Assembly (NCBI GenBank): GCA_041690035.1 | Contig: JBDNFC010000016.1 | Location: 163,289-227,288 of the forward strand | Direction: 5' to 3' | DNA from: CALSPH01 sp041690035 | GTDB taxonomy: Bacteria > Bacteroidota > Bacteroidia > NS11-12g > UBA955 | Length of the DNA stretch: 64,000 nucleotides | Shown here: positions 44,734 to 54,600 of the stretch, piece by piece | Layout: every line of letters starts with the position of its first letter | Numbering within the stretch: position 1 is the first letter of the stretch | The notes under the pieces: generated by a model | The model's database searches: none | Told to the model about the DNA's origin: nothing | Seen by the model: only the letters and a program-made list of their open reading frames with translations | Program-made: the position numbers and the translations under genes

Positions 44734-44741
44734 CAAAAATA
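44734..44741 (-). promoter_or_regulatory. -7 promoter element for the lipoprotein-subtilase operon
   Basis: The minus strand reads TATTTTTG, 24 bases before the TTG start at 44709. This overlap with an earlier in-frame TTG argues against that earlier start. Confidence 0.4.
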
Positions 44742-44816
44742 AGTGCTATAATTGGATAATTAATGAGTTTTAATCATTATTTATCAATTTTTATCATTTA
44801 TAACGGCTATTTTTTT

Positions 44817-44824
44817 TACCTTTG
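44817..44824 (+). promoter_or_regulatory. -7 promoter element for folD
   Basis: TACCTTTG, an exact TAnnTTTG match, nine bases before the folD ATG at 44834. No -33 TTG at the right distance. Confidence 0.45.
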
Positions 44825-44833
44825 AAGGCTAGA

Positions 44834-45718
44834 ATGAGTTTAATATTAGACGGTAAAACAGCTTCCTCAGCATTAAAGTTGGATATCCAAAAACAAGTAG
44901 GTCTAATAGTTGGCAGTGGCAAAAGACCGCCACATCTTGCTGCAATACTTGTTGGTAATAATGGTGCAAGCGAAACTTATGTTGCTTCTAAAGAGCGCTC
45001 TTGCAAAGAGGTTGGTTTTGATTCTACCGTGCTCAGATTAAAAGAAAATATTACCCAGCAAGCCTTAATTACAGAAATTGATAAAATCAACAAAAATACT
45101 GCAATTGATGGCCTAATTGTGCAATTACCATTGCCAAAACATATAGATGAAACCATAATTACTGATGCGATTAATCCAGACATAGATGTAGACGGTTTTC
45201 ACACTTATAATGCTGGAAAATTAGTCAAAGGTATGGATACTTTTATACCCGCTACCCCTTTTGGTATTGTTAAATTATTGGCATTTTATAAAATAGAAAC
45301 TGCTGGAAAAAATGTAGTGATAATAGGTAGAAGCATGATTGTAGGAAAGCCAATGAGTATCTTATTATCTGGCAATAATAAAGATTATGGCAATGCTACA
45401 GTAACACTTTGCCATAGCAAAACCATTAATTTAGTTGATTTTACGTTAAAAGCCGATATAATAATTGTGGCATTGGGAAAGCCTTATTTTTTAAATTCAG
45501 AAATGGTAAAACAAGGTGCTGTAGTTATAGATGTTGGAATCACACGAATAAAAGATTCAGAAAAAAAAAGTGGATTTAAAATTGCTGGTGATACAGATTT
45601 CGAATCTTTAAAAAACAAATGTTCAGCCATAACTCCGGTTCCAGGCGGTGTAGGTTTGATGACCATCTTAGGATTATTGGAAAACACATTAAAATCTTAT
45701 TTGCAAAAAAATGGATAG
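44834..45718 (+). CDS. folD: Methylenetetrahydrofolate dehydrogenase / methenyl-THF cyclohydrolase
   Basis: Bifunctional cytoplasmic enzyme interconverting methylene-, methenyl- and 10-formyl-THF. Motifs: YVASKERSCKEVGF with the catalytic Lys near residue 53, QLPLPKHID, the NADP loop GRSMIVGKPMS near residue 165, and PVPGGVGLMTI near the C-terminus. The 294-residue length is normal. An upstream in-frame TTG (44822) is part of the -7 element, so I chose the ATG. It overlaps queE by eight bases. Confidence 0.96.
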   Translation: MSLILDGKTASSALKLDIQKQVGLIVGSGKRPPHLAAILVGNNGASETYVASKERSCKEVGFDSTVLRLKENITQQALITEIDKINKNTAIDGLIVQLPLPKHIDETIITDAINPDIDVDGFHTYNAGKLVKGMDTFIPATPFGIVKLLAFYKIETAGKNVVIIGRSMIVGKPMSILLSGNNKDYGNATVTLCHSKTINLVDFTLKADIIIVALGKPYFLNSEMVKQGAVVIDVGITRIKDSEKKSGFKIAGDTDFESLKNKCSAITPVPGGVGLMTILGLLENTLKSYLQKNG

Positions 45719-46310
45719 TTTTCCGGTAATGGAGCATTTTTATACCATCCAAGGTGAAGGTAATTTTAGCGGGGCTCCCGCATACTTTGTTCGCCTTGGA
45801 GGATGCGATGTTGGCTGTGTTTGGTGTGATGTAAAAGACAGTTGGGATGCTGCTAAACATCCAACAATGGACATAGAAACCATTGTAGCGCATTGTAAAA
45901 TTGCAAAGGCAAAAATTGTTGTTATTACAGGTGGAGAGCCTGCAATGTATAATCTAGCAAAGCTTACAGAAGCGTTAAAAATAGCAGGTTTTAGAACTCA
46001 TATTGAAACCAGTGGTGCATATTCATTAACAGGACACTGGGATTGGATATGTTTTTCTCCTAAAAAATTTAAAAAACCATTAATTGAGGTGGCTACTTTG
46101 GCAAATGAATTAAAAGTAATTGTTTTTAATAAATCAGATTTTTTGTGGGCAGCGGAGCATCAAAAATTAGTGATGCAAGATTGCATGCTTTTCTTGCAGC
46201 CCGAGTGGGGAAGGGAAAAAGAAATGAACCCTTTAATCATTAACTTTGTTAAAGAAAACACAGAATGGCGCATTTCTCTTCAAACCCATAAGTACTTAAA
46301 CATCCCATAA
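45711..46310 (+). CDS. queE: 7-carboxy-7-deazaguanine synthase QueE
   Basis: Radical-SAM enzyme converting 6-carboxytetrahydropterin to 7-carboxy-7-deazaguanine, a step of preQ0/queuosine synthesis. Motifs: FYTIQGEGNFSGAPAYFVRLGGC, the cluster motif CDVGCVWC (C-x3-C-x2-C) at about residue 32, and VITGGEPAMYN for SAM. At 199 residues it is of the short type. No queC, queD or queF is adjacent; it is fused by overlap to the folD transcript. It complements tgt and yhhQ elsewhere in the window. Confidence 0.93.
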   Translation: MDSFPVMEHFYTIQGEGNFSGAPAYFVRLGGCDVGCVWCDVKDSWDAAKHPTMDIETIVAHCKIAKAKIVVITGGEPAMYNLAKLTEALKIAGFRTHIETSGAYSLTGHWDWICFSPKKFKKPLIEVATLANELKVIVFNKSDFLWAAEHQKLVMQDCMLFLQPEWGREKEMNPLIINFVKENTEWRISLQTHKYLNIP

Positions 46311-46319
46311 AATAGTTAA

Positions 46320-46970
46320 ATGAATAGAGATCTAACTTTAGAGAAACTCCGCGAAAATTATAAGTTTGGTGTGCTTGATAAAAGTATGTTAGACAACAAC
46401 CCTCTTGCTCAATTTAATTTATGGATGCAAGAAGCTATAAATTCAAAAATATTAGAGCCCAATGCAATGTGCTTGAGCACTGTAGATATTAATTTGCAAC
46501 CTCATAGCAGAATTGTTTTACTCAAAGGATTAGACCATGGATTTGTTTTTTATACTAATTACAATAGCCTAAAAGCAAAACAATTGGCAGTGAATAATAA
46601 AGCGGCATTAAATTTTTTGTGGTTAGATTTAGAGCGACAAGTTAGAATTATTGGTGAGATAGAAAAAGTAGATGAAAAAACTGCTGAGTTGTATTTTAAT
46701 TCACGGCCTTTAGATAGTCAGCTTGGCGCAATAGCATCTCCCCAAAGCGAGGTTATTAGTGACAGAAATATACTTACATCAAAACTATCCTCATTAAAAA
46801 AAATATATAATGCAAACAATTTACCCAAAAAACCTCTGGATTGGGGAGGTTTTAGATTGTTACCAAAAAGTATTGAATTTTGGCAAGGTAGAAAAAGTAG
46901 GCTGCATGATAGACTAAGATTTGATAAACAAGCCGATAGCACTTGGAAAATAGTACGATTAGCCCCATAA
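46320..46970 (+). CDS. pdxH: Pyridoxamine 5'-phosphate oxidase
   Basis: FMN-dependent oxidase making pyridoxal 5'-phosphate from PNP or PMP. Motifs: PNAMCLSTVD, PHSRIVLLKGLDHGFVFYTNYNSLKAKQL (FMN site), SRPLDSQLGAIASPQSEVI and the C-terminal FWQGRKSRLHDRLRF (substrate site). 216 residues, normal length. It follows queE by nine bases and probably shares the folD-queE transcript. Confidence 0.95.
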   Translation: MNRDLTLEKLRENYKFGVLDKSMLDNNPLAQFNLWMQEAINSKILEPNAMCLSTVDINLQPHSRIVLLKGLDHGFVFYTNYNSLKAKQLAVNNKAALNFLWLDLERQVRIIGEIEKVDEKTAELYFNSRPLDSQLGAIASPQSEVISDRNILTSKLSSLKKIYNANNLPKKPLDWGGFRLLPKSIEFWQGRKSRLHDRLRFDKQADSTWKIVRLAP

Positions 46971-47011
46971 GTACATTTTTTTTACTGATATTGGTTGTGA
47001 TTGTATTTTCA

Positions 47012-47043
47012 TTGTCATTTTAGCTTTAGATTATTTACCTTTG
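47012..47043 (+). promoter_or_regulatory. Promoter of hldD
   Basis: TTG at 47012-47014, a 21-base spacer, and TACCTTTG at 47036-47043; ten bases then separate it from the ATG. Both halves fit the Bacteroidota consensus. Confidence 0.6.
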
Positions 47044-47053
47044 CCTAAATAAT

Positions 47054-48019
47054 ATGATTGTAATAACGGGGGCAGCAGGATTTATTGGCAGTTGTTTAGC
47101 AAAGAAACTGAATCAGCAAGGCTACAAGGATTTAGTTTTGGTAGATGATTTTAATATTAAAGAAAAAAGCAATAATTTGACTCATGTAATTTATCACTTA
47201 AAAATAGATAGAAATATTTTTATTCCTTGGATTCAAAAAAATTGCAAGACAGTGCAAGCTATACTTCACATTGGAGCTAGAACCAATACTGCAGAGTTTA
47301 ATTATGCTTTACTTACCAAACTTAATGTAGACTATTCTAAGGCATTATGGAATATTGCAGTAAAAGAAGGGTTGCCATTTATTTATGCTAGTAGTGCTGC
47401 TACCTATGGCTTGGGAGAGTTTGGTTTTGATGATACTTTGCAAGATATGACAGTATTAAAACCACTAAATCCCTATGGTCAATCTAAATTAGAATTTGAT
47501 ATTTGGGCACATGAGCAAAAGGAAAAGCCTTATTTTTGGGCTGGTTTTAAGTTTTTTAACGTTTATGGGCCAAACGAATATCATAAAACAAGAATGGCAT
47601 CGGTAATTTATCATGCATTTAATCAAATAAAAGAAAATGCCAGCCTAAAATTATTTGAAAGCCATCATTCTGACTATAAAAATGGTGAACAGTTGAGAGA
47701 TTTTGTGTATGTAAAAGATATCGTAGATGTATTAATTTATTTTTTAGAACAGCGCAAAAATAGCGGTATTTATAATCTCGGTAGCGGTGTTGCACATAGT
47801 TTTAATGAGCTTGCAGCATTTGTTTTTGAAGCTTTATCTCTTCCAATAAAAGTAAGTTATATTCCCACACCGGTAGATATCAGAGACAAATATCAATATT
47901 ACACATTAGCAAATATTGAAAAATTGAGGAGCGCAGGATATTTAGAATCTTTTACCACGCTAAAGGATGGAGTAAGGGATTATGTTGGAAATTATTTGCA
48001 ATCTGATGGCTATTTTTAG
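47054..48019 (+). CDS. hldD: ADP-L-glycero-D-manno-heptose 6-epimerase
   Basis: NADP-dependent epimerase giving the heptose precursor for LPS core. Extended SDR fold with GAAGFIGSCL at the N-terminus, HIGARTNTAE near residue 74, ASSAATYG near residue 112, and catalytic YGQSKLEFD (YxxxK) near residue 140, then FKFFNVYGPNEYHK. Length 321 fits RfaD/HldD. hldE and hldA are not nearby. It lies ten bases before the histidine kinase gene and has its own promoter. Confidence 0.92.
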   Translation: MIVITGAAGFIGSCLAKKLNQQGYKDLVLVDDFNIKEKSNNLTHVIYHLKIDRNIFIPWIQKNCKTVQAILHIGARTNTAEFNYALLTKLNVDYSKALWNIAVKEGLPFIYASSAATYGLGEFGFDDTLQDMTVLKPLNPYGQSKLEFDIWAHEQKEKPYFWAGFKFFNVYGPNEYHKTRMASVIYHAFNQIKENASLKLFESHHSDYKNGEQLRDFVYVKDIVDVLIYFLEQRKNSGIYNLGSGVAHSFNELAAFVFEALSLPIKVSYIPTPVDIRDKYQYYTLANIEKLRSAGYLESFTTLKDGVRDYVGNYLQSDGYF

Positions 48020-48029
48020 AAAAGTATAA

Positions 48030-51000
48030 TTGGGCAAATTTATCAAAATAGCACTTATTCTTTTGAGCATTATTGCGCTGCTCTTGATGAATAAGTATGC
48101 AGATTATTTTGGAAAATTATATGCAAATCATCAGTATAAGAACTTAGAAAACGAAATTGTTTCGTTTAATAAAGAAATCGCAAGATTAGATATTAATGCT
48201 TTTGATGAACGTGATCCTTCACTTATTTTTAAAGGTTTTCTAAAAAAAGATTACCATCATGTTTTTATTAAAAAAGTGGATAAGTGGATTTATTGGAGCA
48301 CTATTAACATTAATCCTAAAATACCTACAGATGCTTGCGATAGTTTTGAGAGATTGCTTAAATCGCCTACAGGGTATGATTTTACAAATTTCAAAAGCAA
48401 TTTTAATTATCAATTTTATTTTATAAAACATTTAAAAAGTGAGATAGAGAATACTGAACAAAATGATGCTGTAGCGCCTATTGCAGCCTATCAAAATTGG
48501 AGCTTTAGTCAAAGGCCATTATCAAATTTTGTAAATTATTTTAGCTTAACTAATGAGTTTATTTTAAGCGCTAAGGCACCTTTTAGAGGGGGATTAAAGT
48601 TTTGGTGGCTTGAATTAATCTTGCTTTTATTTATCACTTATCTCATATTTAGCTTATTAAATAAGCAAAATAGCTTTGGTTTAAGCCTTAGTATTGCTGT
48701 CTTAATAACGCTAATTCTGTTTAGATTATTGTTGTTAATGAATTTGTGTTTTTCTGATTTTCAAGATTTTGGACTCTTTTCTGCTACGCTTTACGCTTCA
48801 TCAAATCTGCTGCCTAGCTTGGGTGACTTGTTGATTAACTCGCTTATATTGATGCTTATCACATTTTTAATTTTGCATAAAAAAAATCTTTGGATTGCTG
48901 AAAATAGTAATAAAAATTGGTTTTTTGGTGGAATTATATTGTTTCTAAACTGTATTGTTTTTTTCTACATCAACTCACTTTTTCAAGATTCTCAGATTTC
49001 TTTTAACTTTAATCAACTGGGGTCTATTAATATTTATTCTTTTATTGGCATTTGTATTGTTTTAGTTTGGTTTATCACACTTCATTTACTTAATTCTACT
49101 TTATTTAATAAATTTAAATTTAGTTGGATAGAAATTCTTGCTGCCTTACTTTTATTATTACTTTTGGGACAAATAAGTTCTATCGGTTTGTCTATTTATT
49201 TGGTGTTAGGTTTAATATTTTATCTATTTTATTTTCTATTTTATTATTTTACTTCTAGGTATCATATAAAAAATACTATTCTGGTAGAATTTGTTTGTTT
49301 TTCAATATTGGTCGCATTTATAAACCAAAAAGATAGCAATTTAAAGGAGCAAGATGCAAGAAAGTTTTTTTTAGATGAAATTTTAGTTGAATCAAAAATT
49401 GAAGTGGAGAATTATTTATATTCTGTTGAAAATAGTATTGCAGATGACACTTTAATTCTTTTAAATTTAGATAAATCACTTTTAGTAAACTATACTTCTT
49501 TTAAAAATAGGGTTAAACTTTTGTACTTTAATAACTTAATTAAGGATTATGAAGTAGAGTTGCTTGCTTTTAATAATAGTGGTAAAGCCAGTTTTGGTTT
49601 TGAGCAGTCTAGTTCTTTCAATAATCTAAATGAATTGTATAACCAATTGCCTTTTCACCCTGTTTTAAATTATTTTAAACCTATTAATGACGCCAATTTT
49701 CCGATAGATTATATAAGTAAATATGAAGGTTGTGATGCTTCTGGCGAAACAGGTGTACTTTTTATAATCTTAAAACATAAATTGTTTTCTACTGCAGATA
49801 AAAAAAGCTCTTTTGGCTCATTAATTCAGCCTAAAACCGTGGGTTATAATTATAACTATAGTATTTATGATAAAAAAGATTTATCGCTTTCAAAAAGACT
49901 AGGAATGTATGATTATCCGATGAAACTACCTAGTAATTGGCAAAATTTATCTGATTTATTTTTTAATGAAAATGGGTTTAATCATTATATTTATGCAAGC
50001 GGTTATAAAAATACAATTGCAATTGTCTCTAAAAAGAATTCAGGATTTGGTAATTTGGTAACAAATTTTTCATTTTTTACCCTCATTTCTATTCTTTGTG
50101 CTATTATAATGGTTTTTTGTTTGATTCTTTGTGCTGCCATTTTTAAAATTTTCTTTAAAAATAAAGCCGCAAAAGACGTTAATAGATATATGCAAAATTG
50201 GTTGCCTTTTTTTAGGTATGATAAGTTGTTTCTTAGCAGGCGTATTCAACTAAATTTAGTTATTGTAGTTAGTGTTGCGTTTTTAGTTACACTGATAATT
50301 GTGCTAAGGTTTGTGCAAAATGATGTGAATGAAAGGCTATCAAACGAACATTTTAATAAAGTTGAAACTATAATCAATAAAATAGAGGGGATATCGTTTA
50401 AGGATATTCTGTTGGAGAATCAGAGAAATGGATTTTTACTCAGCCTAGCTGATGAGCAAATGAATGACATATTGCTTTATGGGCCTTATGGACAACTTTA
50501 TTTCTCCACTGCTAAAAATATTAGTAATGGAAAATACATTGCACCCTTTGTTCCCTTTAATTCACTCATTAAACTAAGAAATTCTACTAATAATACTTTA
50601 AAGGAAATTACTAATCTAGGCGGACAAAATTTTTATACCTATTACTATTCATTTAGTGATAACAAGGGTGGTTTTTTAGGAGCGATAGCTATTCCGAATT
50701 ATAAAACCAATATTTTGTTAAATGAAGGCACTTCTAATTTAGTAAAAACTTTAGTAAATTTGTATGCTATATTGCTAATTTTGGGCACAACCCTGGTTTA
50801 TTTTATTGCACAAAATATCGCAAAACCCTTAACACTATTGCGCACACGTTTAAGCGAACTAAGCCTTAGTGGGAGCAATAAGACTATTGTGTGGGATGGG
50901 AAAGATGAAATTGCTCAATTGGTGCATCAATATAATATATCTGTAAAAGAATTGTCAAAAAGCACAGAATTATTAGCAGAGACCGAGCGCGAAGGTGCTT

Positions 51001-51674
51001 GGAAAGAAATGGCTAAGCAGGTAGCTCATGAAATTAAAAATCCCCTAACTCCTATGAAACTAAATTTGCAACATTTGCAGATAACAATGCGCAGAAACGA
51101 GGAGGGGATGAAAGAAAAAACGCAAAAAATTATCGAAGTGCTGTTAGCTCAGATTGATAAACTTACAAAATTAGCAGACGATTTTGGAAGTTTTGCTAGA
51201 ATATCTGAAATATCTCCTGTTAACGTTAATCCTTTTTCTATTATTTCTCAAATTGTACTGCTGTTTGACAAATCTGATGAAAGTGAGATTATAAATGAAT
51301 CCATGGATTATCCAAACTTGATATTTATAGACCAAGTTGCTTTTGAACGTGTTTTAAATAATATTATTAAAAATGCCATCCAGTCAATAGATAAGCCGCA
51401 TGGAATAATTACAATAAAAAATAATATTAAGGGAAAATATTATGAAATTTTTATTACTGATAATGGAAAAGGGATAGACCCCAAATTGGGAAATAAGGTT
51501 TTTAGCCCAAATTTTAGTACCAAAACCAGCGGAATGGGAATAGGATTGGCAATCTGTAAAAAAATTATTGAAAATGCCAATGGTAAAATAAATTTTAAGA
51601 GCGAACTAAATCATGGTACTACTTTTATTTTAAGCCTACCAATAGTAGATAATTTTAAAAATGCAGAAGCCTAG
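48030..51674 (+). CDS. Giant multi-pass sensor histidine kinase (NtrY-like C-terminus)
   Basis: A 1214-residue membrane kinase. One helix lies at residues 5-22, then a soluble region to about 185. A block of seven or so helices spans about 190-435, and a second extracytoplasmic region about 435-680. Further helices lie near 685-710, 745-765 and 905-925, the last two flanking a sensor region. HAMP follows (about 926-975), HisKA with phospho-acceptor His1000 in QVAHEIKNPLTPMK, and HATPase_c (NNIIKNAIQSI, ITDNGKGID, GMGIGLAICKKI). The catalytic part resembles NtrY. No response regulator is encoded nearby. The start is TTG, which retains the first helix. It overlaps the next gene by 14 bases. Confidence 0.88.
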   Translation: MGKFIKIALILLSIIALLLMNKYADYFGKLYANHQYKNLENEIVSFNKEIARLDINAFDERDPSLIFKGFLKKDYHHVFIKKVDKWIYWSTININPKIPTDACDSFERLLKSPTGYDFTNFKSNFNYQFYFIKHLKSEIENTEQNDAVAPIAAYQNWSFSQRPLSNFVNYFSLTNEFILSAKAPFRGGLKFWWLELILLLFITYLIFSLLNKQNSFGLSLSIAVLITLILFRLLLLMNLCFSDFQDFGLFSATLYASSNLLPSLGDLLINSLILMLITFLILHKKNLWIAENSNKNWFFGGIILFLNCIVFFYINSLFQDSQISFNFNQLGSINIYSFIGICIVLVWFITLHLLNSTLFNKFKFSWIEILAALLLLLLLGQISSIGLSIYLVLGLIFYLFYFLFYYFTSRYHIKNTILVEFVCFSILVAFINQKDSNLKEQDARKFFLDEILVESKIEVENYLYSVENSIADDTLILLNLDKSLLVNYTSFKNRVKLLYFNNLIKDYEVELLAFNNSGKASFGFEQSSSFNNLNELYNQLPFHPVLNYFKPINDANFPIDYISKYEGCDASGETGVLFIILKHKLFSTADKKSSFGSLIQPKTVGYNYNYSIYDKKDLSLSKRLGMYDYPMKLPSNWQNLSDLFFNENGFNHYIYASGYKNTIAIVSKKNSGFGNLVTNFSFFTLISILCAIIMVFCLILCAAIFKIFFKNKAAKDVNRYMQNWLPFFRYDKLFLSRRIQLNLVIVVSVAFLVTLIIVLRFVQNDVNERLSNEHFNKVETIINKIEGISFKDILLENQRNGFLLSLADEQMNDILLYGPYGQLYFSTAKNISNGKYIAPFVPFNSLIKLRNSTNNTLKEITNLGGQNFYTYYYSFSDNKGGFLGAIAIPNYKTNILLNEGTSNLVKTLVNLYAILLILGTTLVYFIAQNIAKPLTLLRTRLSELSLSGSNKTIVWDGKDEIAQLVHQYNISVKELSKSTELLAETEREGAWKEMAKQVAHEIKNPLTPMKLNLQHLQITMRRNEEGMKEKTQKIIEVLLAQIDKLTKLADDFGSFARISEISPVNVNPFSIISQIVLLFDKSDESEIINESMDYPNLIFIDQVAFERVLNNIIKNAIQSIDKPHGIITIKNNIKGKYYEIFITDNGKGIDPKLGNKVFSPNFSTKTSGMGIGLAICKKIIENANGKINFKSELNHGTTFILSLPIVDNFKNAEA

Positions 51675-54600
51675 GTTTTGCATAGTTATATTTTTAGTTT
51701 TTTATGCTTTTGAAGCTGTAAATGCACAAGTGAGTACGGTTAGGTGTAAAAAAATAGCCTTTACACAAGATACTTTTATTTTGGATACTTTGCCATTATT
51801 TATAGATCAAGATTTGCTAAATAATTTTTTCTTTTTTCCTCCCAATAGGGTTGCATTCAAGTTAAATAAAAAAAACAGTGATAGTTTATTTGTTTGTTAT
51901 CGGGTTTTGCCACAAGGCAGGGTAACAGATCATTATCAAAAAAGAAATGATTTAGACAACAATCAAATGCCCAAACCAATTTATGAGAACGGCAAGAGTT
52001 ACAGCACAAATGATGATAAAAACAAAATTTATTCAAGTGGGTCTGTTGCAAGAGGTATTTCTGCAGGTAATAATCAAGGTTTGCTAATTAACTCAGATTT
52101 AAACTTGCAAATGCAAGGTAATTTGGGCAATGGAGTAGTGCTGACAGCAGCAGTGGCAGATAATAATTCGCCCTTGCAACCTGATGGAAACACTTTGCAG
52201 ATTCAAGATTTTGACCGGGTATTTGTAAAAATTGCAAAAGATAGTTGGCAGCTTATTGCAGGCGATTATTTTATGCAACATCAACAAAAAAATCATTTTT
52301 TAAAATATAATAAAAAATCCAGAGGTTTTCAGTTTATGGGAGATTTTAGTATCAAACCCAATGTGCAATTATATACCCAAACCCATGCAGCCATAAGCAG
52401 AGGTAGATTTGCTAGAAATGAAATACAGGGTAGCGAAGGTTTGCAAGGCCCCTATAGGTTAATTGGTGCCAAACAAGAGCCTTTTATCATTGTTATAGCA
52501 GCCACAGAAGTGGTATATCTTGATGGAAAACCCTTGGCAAGAGGGGAGCAAAATGATTATGTAATCAATTATAATGCTGGTGAAATTAGTTTTAATCCAA
52601 ATATTATTATTACACGATTTAGTCGAATAGTAGTAGAGTTTCAATATGCAGATCAAAATTATAGTAGAATATTACTAGATCAGGGCCTAACATTAAAAAC
52701 TCTTAAAACAAATATTATTTTAAATTATTTTATAGAACAAGATAATAAAAATCAGCCTTTTCAAGCAGAAAATAGCCTGAGTTTGTTCGACTCTAGCTTG
52801 CAATTAGATGCAAAATCTATACTCAGCAAGGCAGGTGATGATCCATCTAAAGCAATTATTGGAACGGCAAAGTATAATCTTGCTTTTGATATCGCAAAAA
52901 TACTTTATCAGCAAATAGATTCTGTGCCTTATGGTAAAATTTTAAAATATATTGCAATTGATGATGGCAGCAGAAATTATGTGGAGGCAAATTTTAGTTT
53001 AGTAGGTGCCAATAGTGGCAATTATGTATTGCTCAACAGCAGTGCTAATGGCAGAGTATATACTTGGGTGGCGCCTATAAATGGTTTGCCACAAGGTAAT
53101 TATGAGCCAATACTTCAATTGGTTGCGCCCAAAAGGCAACAATTGGCAACCATAGCAGTAACCCATCAATTGGCTAAAGGAACTAAAATTGGAGGTGAAC
53201 TCGCCTTTTCTAATCTTAATGCCAATACTTTTTCTATATTAGATAAAAATAATGACGATGCCTTAGGAAGTTTTGTTTTTATTGAAAAAAAAATAGAACT
53301 AAACGACAGTAGCAAAATTATTATTGATGCAAATTGGGAGCAAGTAAGTGGTGGTTTTTCTTTTATAGAAAGATATAGAGATGTGGAATTTACAAGGCTA
53401 TGGAATAGAAGTATTATTAATCCAACTTTGGGGATAATAAATAATAGAGAACAAATCGTCAATCTAAACGCTGCGCTTGTAAAAGGCGAAAGGCACATTA
53501 GGCTCTCTTTGCCTTATTATAATATTAACGATGTTTTTAATGGCCTTAGCCCTTCTATTGATTACCAAATTCCTTTGGCAAAAAATATAGTTTATACAGG
53601 AAACAATAATATATTACAAGGCCAATTTAAAGACAGTGCAAGCGATAGGGCATTATTATTAAATCATAATATTTTGATAAAATTATGGAATAAGGTGCAG
53701 CTTAATATTTATGGAAAATTGGAACAAAGCAAGCATTTTATTGGCCAAAATGACACTTTGAGTGCCTCATCTTTTCAATATCAAAATGGTGGGGTAAATT
53801 TGGTTTATACCCTTAATAATAGTTGGAATATTAATGTTAGCGCAGATTATAGAACGGATGCTTTGCCGGAAAAAAGGTTTTTTAAATGGGTTTCAGATGC
53901 GTATAACTACAAGTTTTTAGTGGCAAGAAATATAGGGAGTAAAAGACTATCAATTGTAGCAAATGCAAGATTTTTAAACCAAGATAGAAATATTTTTAAT
54001 GCCCCCAAAGAACAATTTTTGCTACAACGAATAGAATATTTGGATAACAATTCTAAAAAAGGATATCAACTAAATGTGTATTTGCAAACTGGCAGTGGAA
54101 GAGAACAAAAGAGAGAGTTTGTTTTCATAGAGGTTCCTGCAGGACAAGGGCAGTATACCTGGATAGATTATAATGGCAATAATGTGCGTGAGATTAATGA
54201 ATTTGAAATTGCTGTTTTTAAAGATCAAGCAAAATTTGTAAGGGTTTTTAACCTTACCAACGATTTTATTCGTGCAAACCAACATGAGGCAAATTTTAGT
54301 ATTAGGCTTATCCCAGCCAATTGGCTCAGCCGTCCTAATTCGTTTTGGCAGGCCATTAGCAATCAATCTAATTTAAGAATAGATCAAAGAAACGTAAGCA
54401 ATAGCTTATTTATTTTGAACCCATTGGTTAATGATACTTCCATCCTTAGTGGCAATACTTTTGGTAGAAATACATTTATTTATAATGCCAATAAAACAGG
54501 TTTAGAAATAACAAACAAAGTTAATGTGCAACGACAATTGCTATCTTATGGCTCTGAAGAACAGCAAAAAACAGATCATATTATCAACGGTAGGCAAAAT

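Noticed and set aside
45576..45893. 105-codon minus-strand open frame across folD/queE
   Set aside because: It is antisense to two well-supported genes, with a Cys/Trp/His-rich unnatural composition.
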